From Candidatus Zhuqueibacterota bacterium (GTDB taxonomy: Bacteria; Zhuqueibacterota; Zhuqueibacteria; Oceanimicrobiales; Oceanimicrobiaceae): DNA of 64,000 nt. The stretch is from NCBI GenBank assembly GCA_029261995.1, contig JAJDAF010000036.1, forward strand, positions 62,001 to 126,000. The letters are read 5' to 3'. Shown piece by piece: positions 27,409 to 35,946 of this stretch; within the stretch, counting starts at the first letter, position 1; every line of letters begins with the position of its first letter. The notes beneath the pieces are model-generated. The model had not been told where the DNA came from. It made no database searches and saw only the letters and a list, made by a program, of their open reading frames with translations. Both the position numbers and the translations under genes were made by a program.

Positions 27409-28893
27409 GTGCAAGAGCGGAGCAACACGCTGGCAAGTGACTCGCTGCAAGCACTCTCAGAGATTGCTTTTACTGTCAACAGCATTCAAGAGATTCGACC
27501 GCTGCTCGAGAAGGTCCTGGAAATAGCGATGGACACGCTGGCAGCGGAGCGCGGATTCGTCCTGTTAAAATCCGAGAGCGCCCCGAGCGGGTTCGAGGTC
27601 AAGTCAAGCTTCAATATTTCTGACGAACTACTCGCGGACCTGACCGGCATCTCAAATAGCGTCGTCACAGAGGTGATGGCGAAGGGCGAGCCAGTGATTC
27701 TGTTCGAAACCGAGCGCGACCCACGCTACAACACCTCCGAAAGCATCGTGCTGCAGAGTATTCAATCCATTGCGTGCGTGCCGCTGAGCATCAAGAATCA
27801 GCAGATCGGCGCCATCTACCTCGACAGCCTCACCAAACGCAGTCGTTTCACAAATGAAAGCCTGCCGTTTCTCACCGCCTTTACCAACCAGGCGGCGATT
27901 GCTATCGAAAACGCCAGGCTCTACGAATCTTTGCGCGCCGAGAACCGCCGGCTGAGAGATGAAGTGCAACGCATGCACAGGTTCGAAGAATTGATCGGAC
28001 AGAGCCCCAGTATACGTGAGGTGTTCGACACCATGACCCAGGTGCTCGACACCGACGCCACGGTTCTGATTCAAGGAGAAAGCGGCACTGGCAAAGAGCT
28101 GGTGGCGCGAGCGATCCACTACAATGGGCCGCGCAAAGACCAACCTTTCCTTGCCCTGTTCTGCGGCTCCCTGCCCGACAGCCTGCTGGAAAGCGAGCTC
28201 TTCGGCCACAAACGTGGCGCGTTCACTGGTGCGGTCACCGACAAGAAAGGACTGTTTGAGGCGGCGGATGGCGGCACCTTCTTCCTGGACGAGGTGGGTG
28301 ACCTGAGCCCGCAGATTCAAGCAAAGCTGCTGCGCGTCCTGCAGGAAGGAGAGATCAAACGCGTCGGCGAAAACCACGTTCGCAACGTCGATGTCAGAAT
28401 CGTTTCCGCGACCAACAAGATGCTCGAAGAGCTGATCCGGGAAGGATCATTTCGGGAAGATCTTTACTACCGCTTGAACATCATCTCGATTGACATGCCG
28501 GCGTTACGCAACCGGCTGTCAGACATCCCGCTTCTGGCCCACCACTTTCTGGACAAGTATTCAGCCAAGAAGCCCGGGATCAAAGGCTTTTCTGAGCAGG
28601 CGTTGGAGGAGATGCGAGGCTACCGCTGGCCCGGCAATGTGCGCGAGCTGGAAAACACCATCGAACGCTCGGTGATTCTTGCAAAAGGCGAGCTGATCGA
28701 GGTGGGGGACCTGAAATTGCCGCAGAGCCTGGCCCCAATTGGGGACCAGACCGGCCTGACCTTGCGAGAAGCCGAGCAACGATTGGTTGAACAAACCCTG
28801 AAGGACAACCAGGACAACATTTCGCAGACAGCCAAGCAGCTAGGCGTGTCGAGACGCTGGTTACATTATAAGCTGAAAGAATGGCAAGCTTAA
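27409..28893 (+). CDS. GAF-domain sigma-54-dependent transcriptional activator
   Basis: 494 residues from a GTG start with AAAGGAG 5 bases upstream. GAF sensor domain about 15-170; AAA+ domain about 200-430 with Walker A 'GESGTGKE' (from residue 223), the sigma-54-contacting GAFTGA loop (270-275), Walker B '[12 protein letters not shown]' and an arginine-finger region '[20 protein letters not shown]'; a Fis-type helix-turn-helix ends the protein ('[23 protein letters not shown]'). The GAFTGA loop is intact, so it should drive RNA polymerase-sigma-54. It is divergent from the Mo-hydroxylase operon and overlaps the downstream kinase gene by 13 bases. Confidence 0.93.
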   Translation: MQERSNTLASDSLQALSEIAFTVNSIQEIRPLLEKVLEIAMDTLAAERGFVLLKSESAPSGFEVKSSFNISDELLADLTGISNSVVTEVMAKGEPVILFETERDPRYNTSESIVLQSIQSIACVPLSIKNQQIGAIYLDSLTKRSRFTNESLPFLTAFTNQAAIAIENARLYESLRAENRRLRDEVQRMHRFEELIGQSPSIREVFDTMTQVLDTDATVLIQGESGTGKELVARAIHYNGPRKDQPFLALFCGSLPDSLLESELFGHKRGAFTGAVTDKKGLFEAADGGTFFLDEVGDLSPQIQAKLLRVLQEGEIKRVGENHVRNVDVRIVSATNKMLEELIREGSFREDLYYRLNIISIDMPALRNRLSDIPLLAHHFLDKYSAKKPGIKGFSEQALEEMRGYRWPGNVRELENTIERSVILAKGELIEVGDLKLPQSLAPIGDQTGLTLREAEQRLVEQTLKDNQDNISQTAKQLGVSRRWLHYKLKEWQA

Positions 28894-30602
28894 ACCAAAT
28901 CGGCGATGTTCAGATTTTCGCCGAGCTGCATCGCGGCGCCACGGCTACCGTCTACAAGGGCTACCAAACTTCTCTGGAAAGAACCGTGCTGGTCAAAGTT
29001 CTGAATCCGGAGCTTGCGCTGGATCCAAACCTGACAAGCAGTTTTCAGCAGGAAGCAAAGCTGGCCGCCAAGATACAGCATCCGAATGTCATGACGCTGT
29101 ACAGTTTCGGCGTAGCAGACGGACTTGCTTACTTTACCGCGGAATTTGTCGATGGCTGCAACCTGAGGACATTGCTCGAACAGCATGGAACTCTGCCTCC
29201 GGAGTTGGCCTGTCTTATCATTCGCGAAACTGCTCAGGGCTTGCAGGCGGCACACAAAGCCGGTATCCTCCACCGCGACATCAAACCAGAAAACATTCTG
29301 ATCTCCCAAGAGGGAAGTGTGAAACTGGGAGATTTCGGTCTGGCCGGGTTACACAACAAGCCCGACGCGAACAGCGATGAAACGGTCGGGACTTTCGCTT
29401 ATCTGTCGCCAGAGGAAATTCTTGGCGGTGACGTAAGCCTGGCGTCAGATCTCTTTGCCCTTGGCGCGACCTTTTATGAACTGCTTTCGGGCGTGCAGGC
29501 CTTCGCCGCCGCCGACATAAACCATTGTTTCAAGAACATTCTCGAAAAAGATCCCCTGCCCTACCTCAACCGCCAGACTGCCATTCCCGCCGAATTGAGC
29601 AACGTTTGCGCCAAGATGCTGGAAAAGAAGGATTCGAGGCGATACTCAAACTGTAAGCAGTTACTCGACGCCATGGCCCGGGCTCAAAAGCGTCATGGCT
29701 TACGGGCGAGCGCGGATGATTTGATGCAGTTTGTTCAGGCGCCCGAAACCTACACGTTGCGGGAGTGGTCTGACAGCGAGGAGGCCATATCGGACTCAGT
29801 CAGTCCTGGCGCGCCAGTGAATACACAAAAAAGTGAGGCGGCCTTCACTCAGGATAAGCCAGCCGGACGACGCTACCTGAGTGCGGCTGTTGGTCTCGCC
29901 GCGGTTACGATAGCAATCACCTGGTTTGGTTGGCGGCAGATTTTTGTTCAGAACTCCCCGATCAAAACGGTCGAAAGGTCGGAGCCTGTTTTGTCGGCCA
30001 CCCCGGTTACTGACACCGTTGCCGGCGGCCAGGCCTTGTCGGAGAAACCAGCCTCGAATGGTGAGGACGTCGAGCTACCAGCGTCCACCAATCCGAACTC
30101 AAAGTCCGACCCGCGAGACGAGATGCGGCCCTCCGTGAAGCAAAAAACCAAGCGTATCCTGCCCGACCATGGCTATCTTCACATCGCCTGCACACCCTGG
30201 GCCGCGGTTTACATGAATGGTGACTCGATTGGTGTAACCCCGATTGCCGACTCGCTCAAGCTGCCAGTCGGCGAGCATCTGGTCCTGCTGCGAAACGCAC
30301 AATTCCCAGACTTCAGCACGACAGTTCAAATCAAGCCAGGTCGGCAGGAAAGACTCGACATTTCACTTTGGTCCACAGTCGGCAAGCTGAATCTCAACAT
30401 CAGTCCGTGGGCCGAGGTTTTCGTGGATGGTTCTTACAAAGATACGGTGCCGCCCCAACGGCAACCCATTGTCGTGGCGCCGGGCAAGCATGAGTTGCTT
30501 CTGAAGCACCCTGCTCTCGGCGAATGGCGAACCGAATTCGATATTGCGGCACAGCAGCAACTCAATCTGGAGTTCAACCTCAGGAATCTGCTCGGCAACT
30601 AG
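28881..30602 (+). CDS. membrane Ser/Thr protein kinase with PEGA-type extracellular region
   Basis: 573 residues. Hanks-type kinase domain about 8-270: loop 'LHRGATATVYKG', Lys39, 'LHRDIKPENIL' (Asp133) and 'GDFGLAG' (Asp151), all intact. It has one membrane helix at about 333-353, a Ser/Pro-rich linker, then two PEGA-like modules ('HIACTPWAAVYMNGDSIGVTPI', 'LNISPWAEVFVDGSYKDTVPPQ'). It overlaps the activator gene by 13 bases, so the two are translationally linked; phosphorylation of the activator or of the signalling pathway is an inference. A hairpin follows the stop. Confidence 0.9.
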   Translation: MASLNQIGDVQIFAELHRGATATVYKGYQTSLERTVLVKVLNPELALDPNLTSSFQQEAKLAAKIQHPNVMTLYSFGVADGLAYFTAEFVDGCNLRTLLEQHGTLPPELACLIIRETAQGLQAAHKAGILHRDIKPENILISQEGSVKLGDFGLAGLHNKPDANSDETVGTFAYLSPEEILGGDVSLASDLFALGATFYELLSGVQAFAAADINHCFKNILEKDPLPYLNRQTAIPAELSNVCAKMLEKKDSRRYSNCKQLLDAMARAQKRHGLRASADDLMQFVQAPETYTLREWSDSEEAISDSVSPGAPVNTQKSEAAFTQDKPAGRRYLSAAVGLAAVTIAITWFGWRQIFVQNSPIKTVERSEPVLSATPVTDTVAGGQALSEKPASNGEDVELPASTNPNSKSDPRDEMRPSVKQKTKRILPDHGYLHIACTPWAAVYMNGDSIGVTPIADSLKLPVGEHLVLLRNAQFPDFSTTVQIKPGRQERLDISLWSTVGKLNLNISPWAEVFVDGSYKDTVPPQRQPIVVAPGKHELLLKHPALGEWRTEFDIAAQQQLNLEFNLRNLLGN

Positions 30603-30675
30603 TCTCCAACCACGCCCCTGCGCCAAAATACCACGAAAAAACGCTCTGGCCTGCATGGCTTGTTTCGAAAACACA

Positions 30676-30707
30676 GAAGCCAGTCCACCAAATGGTGGGC
30701 TGGCTTC
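30676..30707. terminator. hairpin between convergent genes
   Basis: GAAGCCAG-TCCACC-AAAT-GGTGGG-CTGGCTTC forms a long stem with one mismatch. It lies between the kinase gene (+) and the DUF5666-type gene (-). No long T tract is present. Confidence 0.65.
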
Positions 30708-30760
30708 ATCTCGCTCCGCACCTGAGCAAAGAGCGAGGTGTGTGTAGGGAATGCGACTTC

Positions 30761-33100
30761 CTATCGAATCAACAGCATGCGTTTTGTTTCCACAAAATCA
30801 CCAGCCTGCAACCTGTAGAGAAAAACCCCACTAGCGACCTTGTTGCCGCGTTCATCTCTGCCATCCCACTGACGCGTGTGAACACTGCCCGCGCTCAATG
30901 CTTCGTTAACCAGCGTTGCGACCTTTTGTCCCAGCAGGTTGAAAATCGTAAGCCTCGCCTCAATCTGTGGCCCGCCACTTGACGACGGCAGTTGAAAGCT
31001 AATCGTCGTGGTTGGGTTAAACGGATTGGGATAATTCTGGCGCAACGCAAATTCTTCAGGCTGGCCAGCTATTCCAGGCGTTGTCGGCGCGACAGAGGTT
31101 ACGATTTCCGGAACACGGACTCTTGTGGCGAAGATTGTAGTGGCATCTCCCATAATCGCACGCACTTCGGCGAATTGACCGATGGCCAGCTGGCCCGCGG
31201 TTAGCGGCACATTCAGACGCCCGAGAATAATCGTGCCGGCATCGAACAAGACTTGGTGCTGTACCAGAACAATGCCGGTAACTCCGCTATCTTTGCCTAC
31301 CACCACCTGCTCGATGAGCCCTGACAGCAAAAGCACGTCCTCAATCTCAATGCGAATAGCCAGTCGTGAGCCGTCAGGCTGCCGCCGTGCCTTCACTTCG
31401 ACGGTTTGTCCGAGCTGCAGGCTGGCGAAATCGATCGCGTTGTTCTGATCATCAAGGACTTTAGTCGCGTCATCTACCGAAAACTGAACACCGACGACAG
31501 CAAGCGTTGCAGCGTCAAGAAACTCAATGGGGCCAACGACCTCCATTTCATTGCCAGGGCGGTCCTCGATCTTGATTCGGATCGCGACTAGCGTGCCGCC
31601 GGGCAGGACATCGCCACGAACCTCCACCGTCTGCCCGACAAACAAGGCTGACAGGGAATCAACGTCGTTGTTTTGGTCGAGAACAACCGTGTTTTCAGTC
31701 AAGCCGAAGGTTCGCCCAAGCAATGTCAAAGAGGTTGCGGTGAGTTCCTCAATGGCGCCGGCTAACTCGATGTCGTCCTCAATTCTATCTTCGATCTCGA
31801 TCTCGCGCGCCAGGTACTGGTTATCCGGCTGCACGTCCGCTTTGATTTCAACCAGCAAACCAACGGTCAGCGCACCAAATGCGATGACATTCTCTTCCTC
31901 ATCCACAATCTCTGTAGCGGCATCCACAAGAAAGGTCAGGCCAGAAACGATTAGCCAATCCGCTCCAATCTCATCGATAGAACCAGTCAACTCAATTTCA
32001 TCTTCGAAGGAGTCATCCACTTCTATCAGGGTTGCGACGAACCTGCCGCTAGCTTCCCTTATTGCTTTGACCTCAACGACGCTGTTTAAAACCAAGTCGC
32101 TGAAACTGATGGGCCTTTCGTCGTCGTCCAGAATGACCGTCGTCTCTGTCACCTTGAACTCAAGTCCGGACACGACAATGAAGTCAGCGCCGATTTCTTC
32201 GATGGCCCCCTTGGTTTCGACCTCGTCTTCAAACGCATCTTCGACCTTGATTCGGATCGCGAGCAGACTCCCATCGGGTTGCTCTTCGGCACGAACATCG
32301 GCCACAAACCCAACCTGCAGCATCGAAAACGGCAACGGACGCGCTCTTTCATCTACTATTTCTGTCTGGCCGTCAACTTGAAAAACCTGCCCTGCAATCA
32401 CCAGAAAATCATCGCCAATCTCAGAGATCCTGCCCTTAATTTCCACATCATCCTCTCCGGGGCCGCCGCCCTTGAGCATTATTTCGCGCGCGGTCAACTC
32501 ATCTGAAGCGTCCCTGAATGCGTCCACCTCAACCCGGTTGCCCAGATTCAGATTGGCGTAGGGAATCTCCTGGTTGTCCAGGTCGAAGACGCGGGTCTCC
32601 GGCGTGACCGTGATGGTTTTGCCTTCAACAACCAGAAAATCTGCAGCCAGAGTCTCGATTTTGCCCGTGATGGTCACATCCTCGCCATGTCCATTCAGGA
32701 TTTCGATATTGGCTTTGGCTTCAAACTTATTACCTCTATCATCCTCTATCCGGGCCTTCCATTTCCAACGCGAAGCGCCAGGGCTAAGCAGGCTCAAGTC
32801 GAGCTGTGCCTCATAGGTCCCGTTGAGCAAATTGTCGAACTGACCTTCGACCTCTTCTCCTTCGCCGGTCGTCACTTCCAGTTTGAACTCATTTTCATCG
32901 ATGTCGGTAAAATCGACATCGGTATCGACCACGCGCATGTAAAGCGTGGCGTCAGGCTCGAACACTCTGTCATCAGTGGAAAAGTCAGCGTTACTCGACA
33001 GAATGAAACTGCTTTGTGCCTTCAGTCCCGATCCGAGGGCCATGAGTCCCAAAAGGGACAGCACCCAGAAAATTGTGCGACTGTTATTCAAGATGTTCAT
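30761..33100 (-). CDS. secreted protein with seven DUF5666-type repeats and sorting domain
   Basis: 779 residues. Signal peptide (about 10-28), an Ig-like region (30-130), then seven repeats of about 72 residues of the DUF5666 type ('xxTGxIExIxADFLVVxGxTFxVxxxTxIxDxxxxxIxFxxLxVGxxVEVxAxxxxDGxLxAxxIxIED'). Each ends in an acidic 'IEIEDR'-like hinge. The C-terminal 90 residues ('EFALRQNYPNPFNPTTTISF' to 'SGVFLYRLQAGDFVETKRMLLIR') are the same kind of sorting domain as in the other two surface proteins here. Likely an outer-surface structural protein; no enzyme motif is seen. Confidence 0.85.
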   Translation of the reverse strand: MNILNNSRTIFWVLSLLGLMALGSGLKAQSSFILSSNADFSTDDRVFEPDATLYMRVVDTDVDFTDIDENEFKLEVTTGEGEEVEGQFDNLLNGTYEAQLDLSLLSPGASRWKWKARIEDDRGNKFEAKANIEILNGHGEDVTITGKIETLAADFLVVEGKTITVTPETRVFDLDNQEIPYANLNLGNRVEVDAFRDASDELTAREIMLKGGGPGEDDVEIKGRISEIGDDFLVIAGQVFQVDGQTEIVDERARPLPFSMLQVGFVADVRAEEQPDGSLLAIRIKVEDAFEDEVETKGAIEEIGADFIVVSGLEFKVTETTVILDDDERPISFSDLVLNSVVEVKAIREASGRFVATLIEVDDSFEDEIELTGSIDEIGADWLIVSGLTFLVDAATEIVDEEENVIAFGALTVGLLVEIKADVQPDNQYLAREIEIEDRIEDDIELAGAIEELTATSLTLLGRTFGLTENTVVLDQNNDVDSLSALFVGQTVEVRGDVLPGGTLVAIRIKIEDRPGNEMEVVGPIEFLDAATLAVVGVQFSVDDATKVLDDQNNAIDFASLQLGQTVEVKARRQPDGSRLAIRIEIEDVLLLSGLIEQVVVGKDSGVTGIVLVQHQVLFDAGTIILGRLNVPLTAGQLAIGQFAEVRAIMGDATTIFATRVRVPEIVTSVAPTTPGIAGQPEEFALRQNYPNPFNPTTTISFQLPSSSGGPQIEARLTIFNLLGQKVATLVNEALSAGSVHTRQWDGRDERGNKVASGVFLYRLQAGDFVETKRMLLIR

Positions 33101-33304
33101 TGCCTCTTTCTCCCTGAACCGTTGCTCATTGTGTTTTGATTTCCATCTTACAAGAATGCTGGATTAAAAACGTCGTGGCCTCGTGTTACCTGTTCAACTC
33201 TTACATCTTTCTCACCTGTCGCAGTCCAGAGTTGGAAGGCCGTGTCTGTGTGGCCTGGACACCATACATGTGCGCAAATGATTCGCTCAAGGTGCAAATT
33301 ATGC

Positions 33305-33505
33305 TCATCGTATTGAAGAATTTTCGAGAATGTCATCAAGGTCAATTTCCGGATAGAGCGTCCTGGTGCAGCACGGACAAGTTGTGTGCGTAAAGCCAAA
33401 TCGCGAATCCTGAGCAATGCTGGGTGGCAAATCGTGCCAGTCGCCATTGCGCAGTCGCATTTTTTGACAATTGGCGCAAACGGTTAAGATCCAGCGTTGA
33501 GTCAT
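33305..33505 (-). CDS. small zinc-ribbon protein
   Basis: 66 residues. The ATG at 33505 has AGGAGG 8 bases upstream, so it is translated. Two cysteine pairs, 'CANCQKM' near residue 10 and 'TCPCCTRTLYPE' near residue 43, form a probable zinc ribbon. I have seen this pattern ('vCs.Ckki...dG.W....CP.C...ly') in small proteins near signalling genes; the function is not known. The stretch 33101-33304 up to the DUF5666-type gene holds nothing recognisable. Confidence 0.7.
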   Translation of the reverse strand: MTQRWILTVCANCQKMRLRNGDWHDLPPSIAQDSRFGFTHTTCPCCTRTLYPEIDLDDILENSSIR

Positions 33506-33582
33506 GATACTCCTCCTGAACTTCGAATGGCTAGTGCATCCCTTGCTTTCGCTATCCGAAGCGCAATGACTGTGCCAGGATC

Positions 33583-34572
33583 TTAATTGACTCGAAATGC
33601 AGGCTGCGTCGATTTGCTGAAATTGCCGAACTCATCAACAACTGAGAGGGTCCACTTGTAGACTGCCGGAATCAAGGTCGGAACTACCTGAATGGATGTT
33701 GCGCTACCCTCTATCTGACTTTGCGACCACACAGGGTCTTCCAGGCCAAATTCGAAGCGGACGACATCTACTGTAAACGTAGAAATGAACGGCAGGTCCA
33801 TGGCGCGCCAGGTCAAGACCGGATTGCGACTGTCGGCAAAATCGAAGTCTATTGGAGAGACAAGCTGAGGAGTTTCAGAGATAACGCGGGCGACGCTTAC
33901 GGGGTCGGAGCGGCTGACATTGCCCGCCCGGTCGTAAGCCAGAAGAAAAATCTGCTGGCCAAGGAGCGGTTGCAGCAATCCTCCGGGAAACGAGGCGGCT
34001 GGAATCTGCTTCTGGAAACGCCCAACCGTTTGCGTAATGGACAGCGTGTCTCTGAAAGTCAAGGTCGGCACCTCAACAACGGCCAATGTAACGTCGTTGT
34101 CGCCATCGGCGTCACCTATGCGGGCGGTCACCTGCAAAAAGAAGTCAACATCCAGATTTGGTGGCGGTCGCCGCAGATGAACAGATGTGACGGTCAGAGA
34201 GTCGATGGTCGGCAAGGCATCCAGATTAAGCCTGCTGCTTGCATTTCCGGCAACACGGACTTCAACAGAATCCGTGGCCTGAGCGTAGCCGCCCTTTGTG
34301 GCGGTGAGCAAATACTTGCCCGTCGGAACATCTAGGAACGAGAAGCGCCCATCCGCATCGGAAACCGTCAACCGACCTGCGGGTTGCAAAACTATCGTTG
34401 CTTCCGGAACCGGCAAGAACGGTGTGAAGTAAGTCACGGTTTCCCCGGAAATAGAGCCCTGATTCCGAAACTCTCCGGCTTTGGGGTCCAGAGGATTGTT
34501 GCGGTCAGCGTCGCCGAAACAACCGACATGAAACAACCATGCGGCAGCAATTACAGCGGTTAATTGTCTCAT
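33583..34572 (-). CDS. surface-exposed protein with carboxypeptidase-regulatory-like domain
   Basis: 329 residues. The N-terminus has a short hydrophobic segment with a cysteine ('HVGC', an imperfect lipobox) and then 'ADRNNPLDPKAGEF', a motif common in exported FCB-group proteins. A carboxypeptidase-regulatory/CNA-B-like beta-sandwich (about 40-115: 'VSDADGRFSFLDVPTGKYLLTATKGGY') is followed by further beta-sandwich repeats to the end. It is probably a lipoprotein or secreted structural protein. It lies before the zinc-ribbon and DUF5666-type genes on the same strand, with gaps of 77 and 204 bases. Confidence 0.65.
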   Translation of the reverse strand: MRQLTAVIAAAWLFHVGCFGDADRNNPLDPKAGEFRNQGSISGETVTYFTPFLPVPEATIVLQPAGRLTVSDADGRFSFLDVPTGKYLLTATKGGYAQATDSVEVRVAGNASSRLNLDALPTIDSLTVTSVHLRRPPPNLDVDFFLQVTARIGDADGDNDVTLAVVEVPTLTFRDTLSITQTVGRFQKQIPAASFPGGLLQPLLGQQIFLLAYDRAGNVSRSDPVSVARVISETPQLVSPIDFDFADSRNPVLTWRAMDLPFISTFTVDVVRFEFGLEDPVWSQSQIEGSATSIQVVPTLIPAVYKWTLSVVDEFGNFSKSTQPAFRVN

Positions 34573-35079
34573 TTCTCAACCTTTTGTTTGCAAGACCACG
34601 ACTGGTCCTTGCCCGTTTTGAATTGAAATCATAATACAATGGAGCAACGAAACAATCAAACAAAAATAGTACCACTTGAACTCCGGCCTGGCGTGTCCGG
34701 TTCTACGCAAATCTTGCACAGGCCGCTCTCGCTGTGGATTGACGATCTCGAACGGGTGTCAACTGCGCCACCTTAGGCAGTCGGAGAAATTAGCGTCAAT
34801 CCTGGCAGCCTGACGGGCCGCGTCTTACCCAAGTGGCGACAGAGATCGCGCGGCCGGGCATCAGGGATCGTCCATTTCCGGCGCGGGTCCGGGTTCTGCT
34901 TCGACTGCCCCACACCCGGCGGCGCTAACTCACGCCATCAGTTCGCAGCCCATCCGTCATCATCCAAATCCACAACTCATTTGCATTCCTGGGGAGGATT
35001 GTGTACATTAGTCCTGCCTTTTCGTGGCGATTGCAGGACTGATTCGAAGATATGTTATCATGAGAATTTTGACGACAAG
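34573..35079. other. intergenic region between divergent genes
   Basis: It contains no recognised gene. A 45-codon frame from 34639 has no ribosome site and no recognisable product. TTGCCC (34612-34617) and TAATAC at 17-base spacing could be a plus-strand promoter, but the next start is about 440 bases away. The start of the DUF5683-type gene at 35080 has no strong site. Confidence 0.3.
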
Positions 35080-35913
35080 ATGACCGGCCGCTGTTCTTTA
35101 ACAATGTTTGGACTCGCTCTTTTGTGCGCGGCGCTTTGGCAAACAGGCACGTCGCATGCGCAATCACGTGCGGCTCGCATCATCGTTGAAATCCAGGAGG
35201 CCTACGAGCAGCTCAACTATCAGGAAGCTGACATCAAGGCGCGAGCGGCCCTGCATGACTACCAATCTTTCTCCCCAGCGCAACTAACTGAGATTCACAA
35301 AATACTGGGCCTGATTGGCTTTTCCAGTGGCGCAACCGATCAGGCACGCCAGCAATTCGAACTCGCCCTGGCCATCACGCCGGACCTACAACTCGACCCG
35401 CTCTACGTCTCACCCAAGATTCTGGAATTTTTCGAAAGTATCAAAACGGAAAGACTTTCGCGTGAGCAGGATATCGGCGCCAGCGATCAGCAAATCCGCT
35501 ATGTGGTTGTTGAAGATCCACGGCCGGGTGCTGCAATGCGCTCAATGGTCCTGCCTGGCTGGGGTCAACTCTACAAGAAGGAAAAACGGAAGGGATTGGT
35601 GCTCACTGGCCTGTGGACGGCCGGCCTCATTGGTACCGCGGTGGCGCATTTCGCGCGCAACAACGCTGAGGACACCTATCTAGCTGAAACAGATCCGGCG
35701 CGGGTTGACGCGCGCTTTGATGATTTCAATCGCCTGCACAAGATCCGAAACAACCTGGCACTTTTCAGCGCCGGCGTGTGGCTATTCAGCTACCTCGATG
35801 CGATCTTGCGCAAGCCTCCGAAAAGCAACCTGGCAGATGCGGACCAAGCCTGGATGCTTGCTCCGGCCTCGCAAGGAGATGGGGTTGGCGTGGCCCTGCG
35901 AGTTGAATTCTAA
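35080..35913 (+). CDS. DUF5683-type membrane protein with tetratricopeptide-like region
   Basis: 277 residues from the ATG at 35080, chosen because the signal sequence ('MFGLALLCAALWQTGTSHAQ') then lies near the N-terminus; the open frame is longer upstream (to 34981). An alternative ATG is at 35104. Two helix-turn-helix TPR-like units lie at about 30-115. The DUF5683 signature 'PGWGQLYKKEKRKGLVLTGLWTAGLIGTAVAHF' starts near residue 155 and gives two to three membrane segments. The 'PGWGQ' motif is typical of this FCB-enriched family of envelope proteins of unknown role. It is convergent with the following gene (33 bases apart). Confidence 0.75.
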   Translation: MTGRCSLTMFGLALLCAALWQTGTSHAQSRAARIIVEIQEAYEQLNYQEADIKARAALHDYQSFSPAQLTEIHKILGLIGFSSGATDQARQQFELALAITPDLQLDPLYVSPKILEFFESIKTERLSREQDIGASDQQIRYVVVEDPRPGAAMRSMVLPGWGQLYKKEKRKGLVLTGLWTAGLIGTAVAHFARNNAEDTYLAETDPARVDARFDDFNRLHKIRNNLALFSAGVWLFSYLDAILRKPPKSNLADADQAWMLAPASQGDGVGVALRVEF

Positions 35914-35946
35914 TGCCGCATCTGCGAGCCGGTACTACCTCCAAGA

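Noticed and set aside
31527-32381. long open frame on the plus strand, 284 codons
   Set aside because: It is the shadow of the strongly repetitive DUF5666-type gene on the minus strand; it has no ribosome site and a Ser/Thr-rich low-complexity product.
34639-34776. 45-codon plus-strand frame
   Set aside because: Lacks a ribosome site, composition is not protein-like, and no homologue is recognised.
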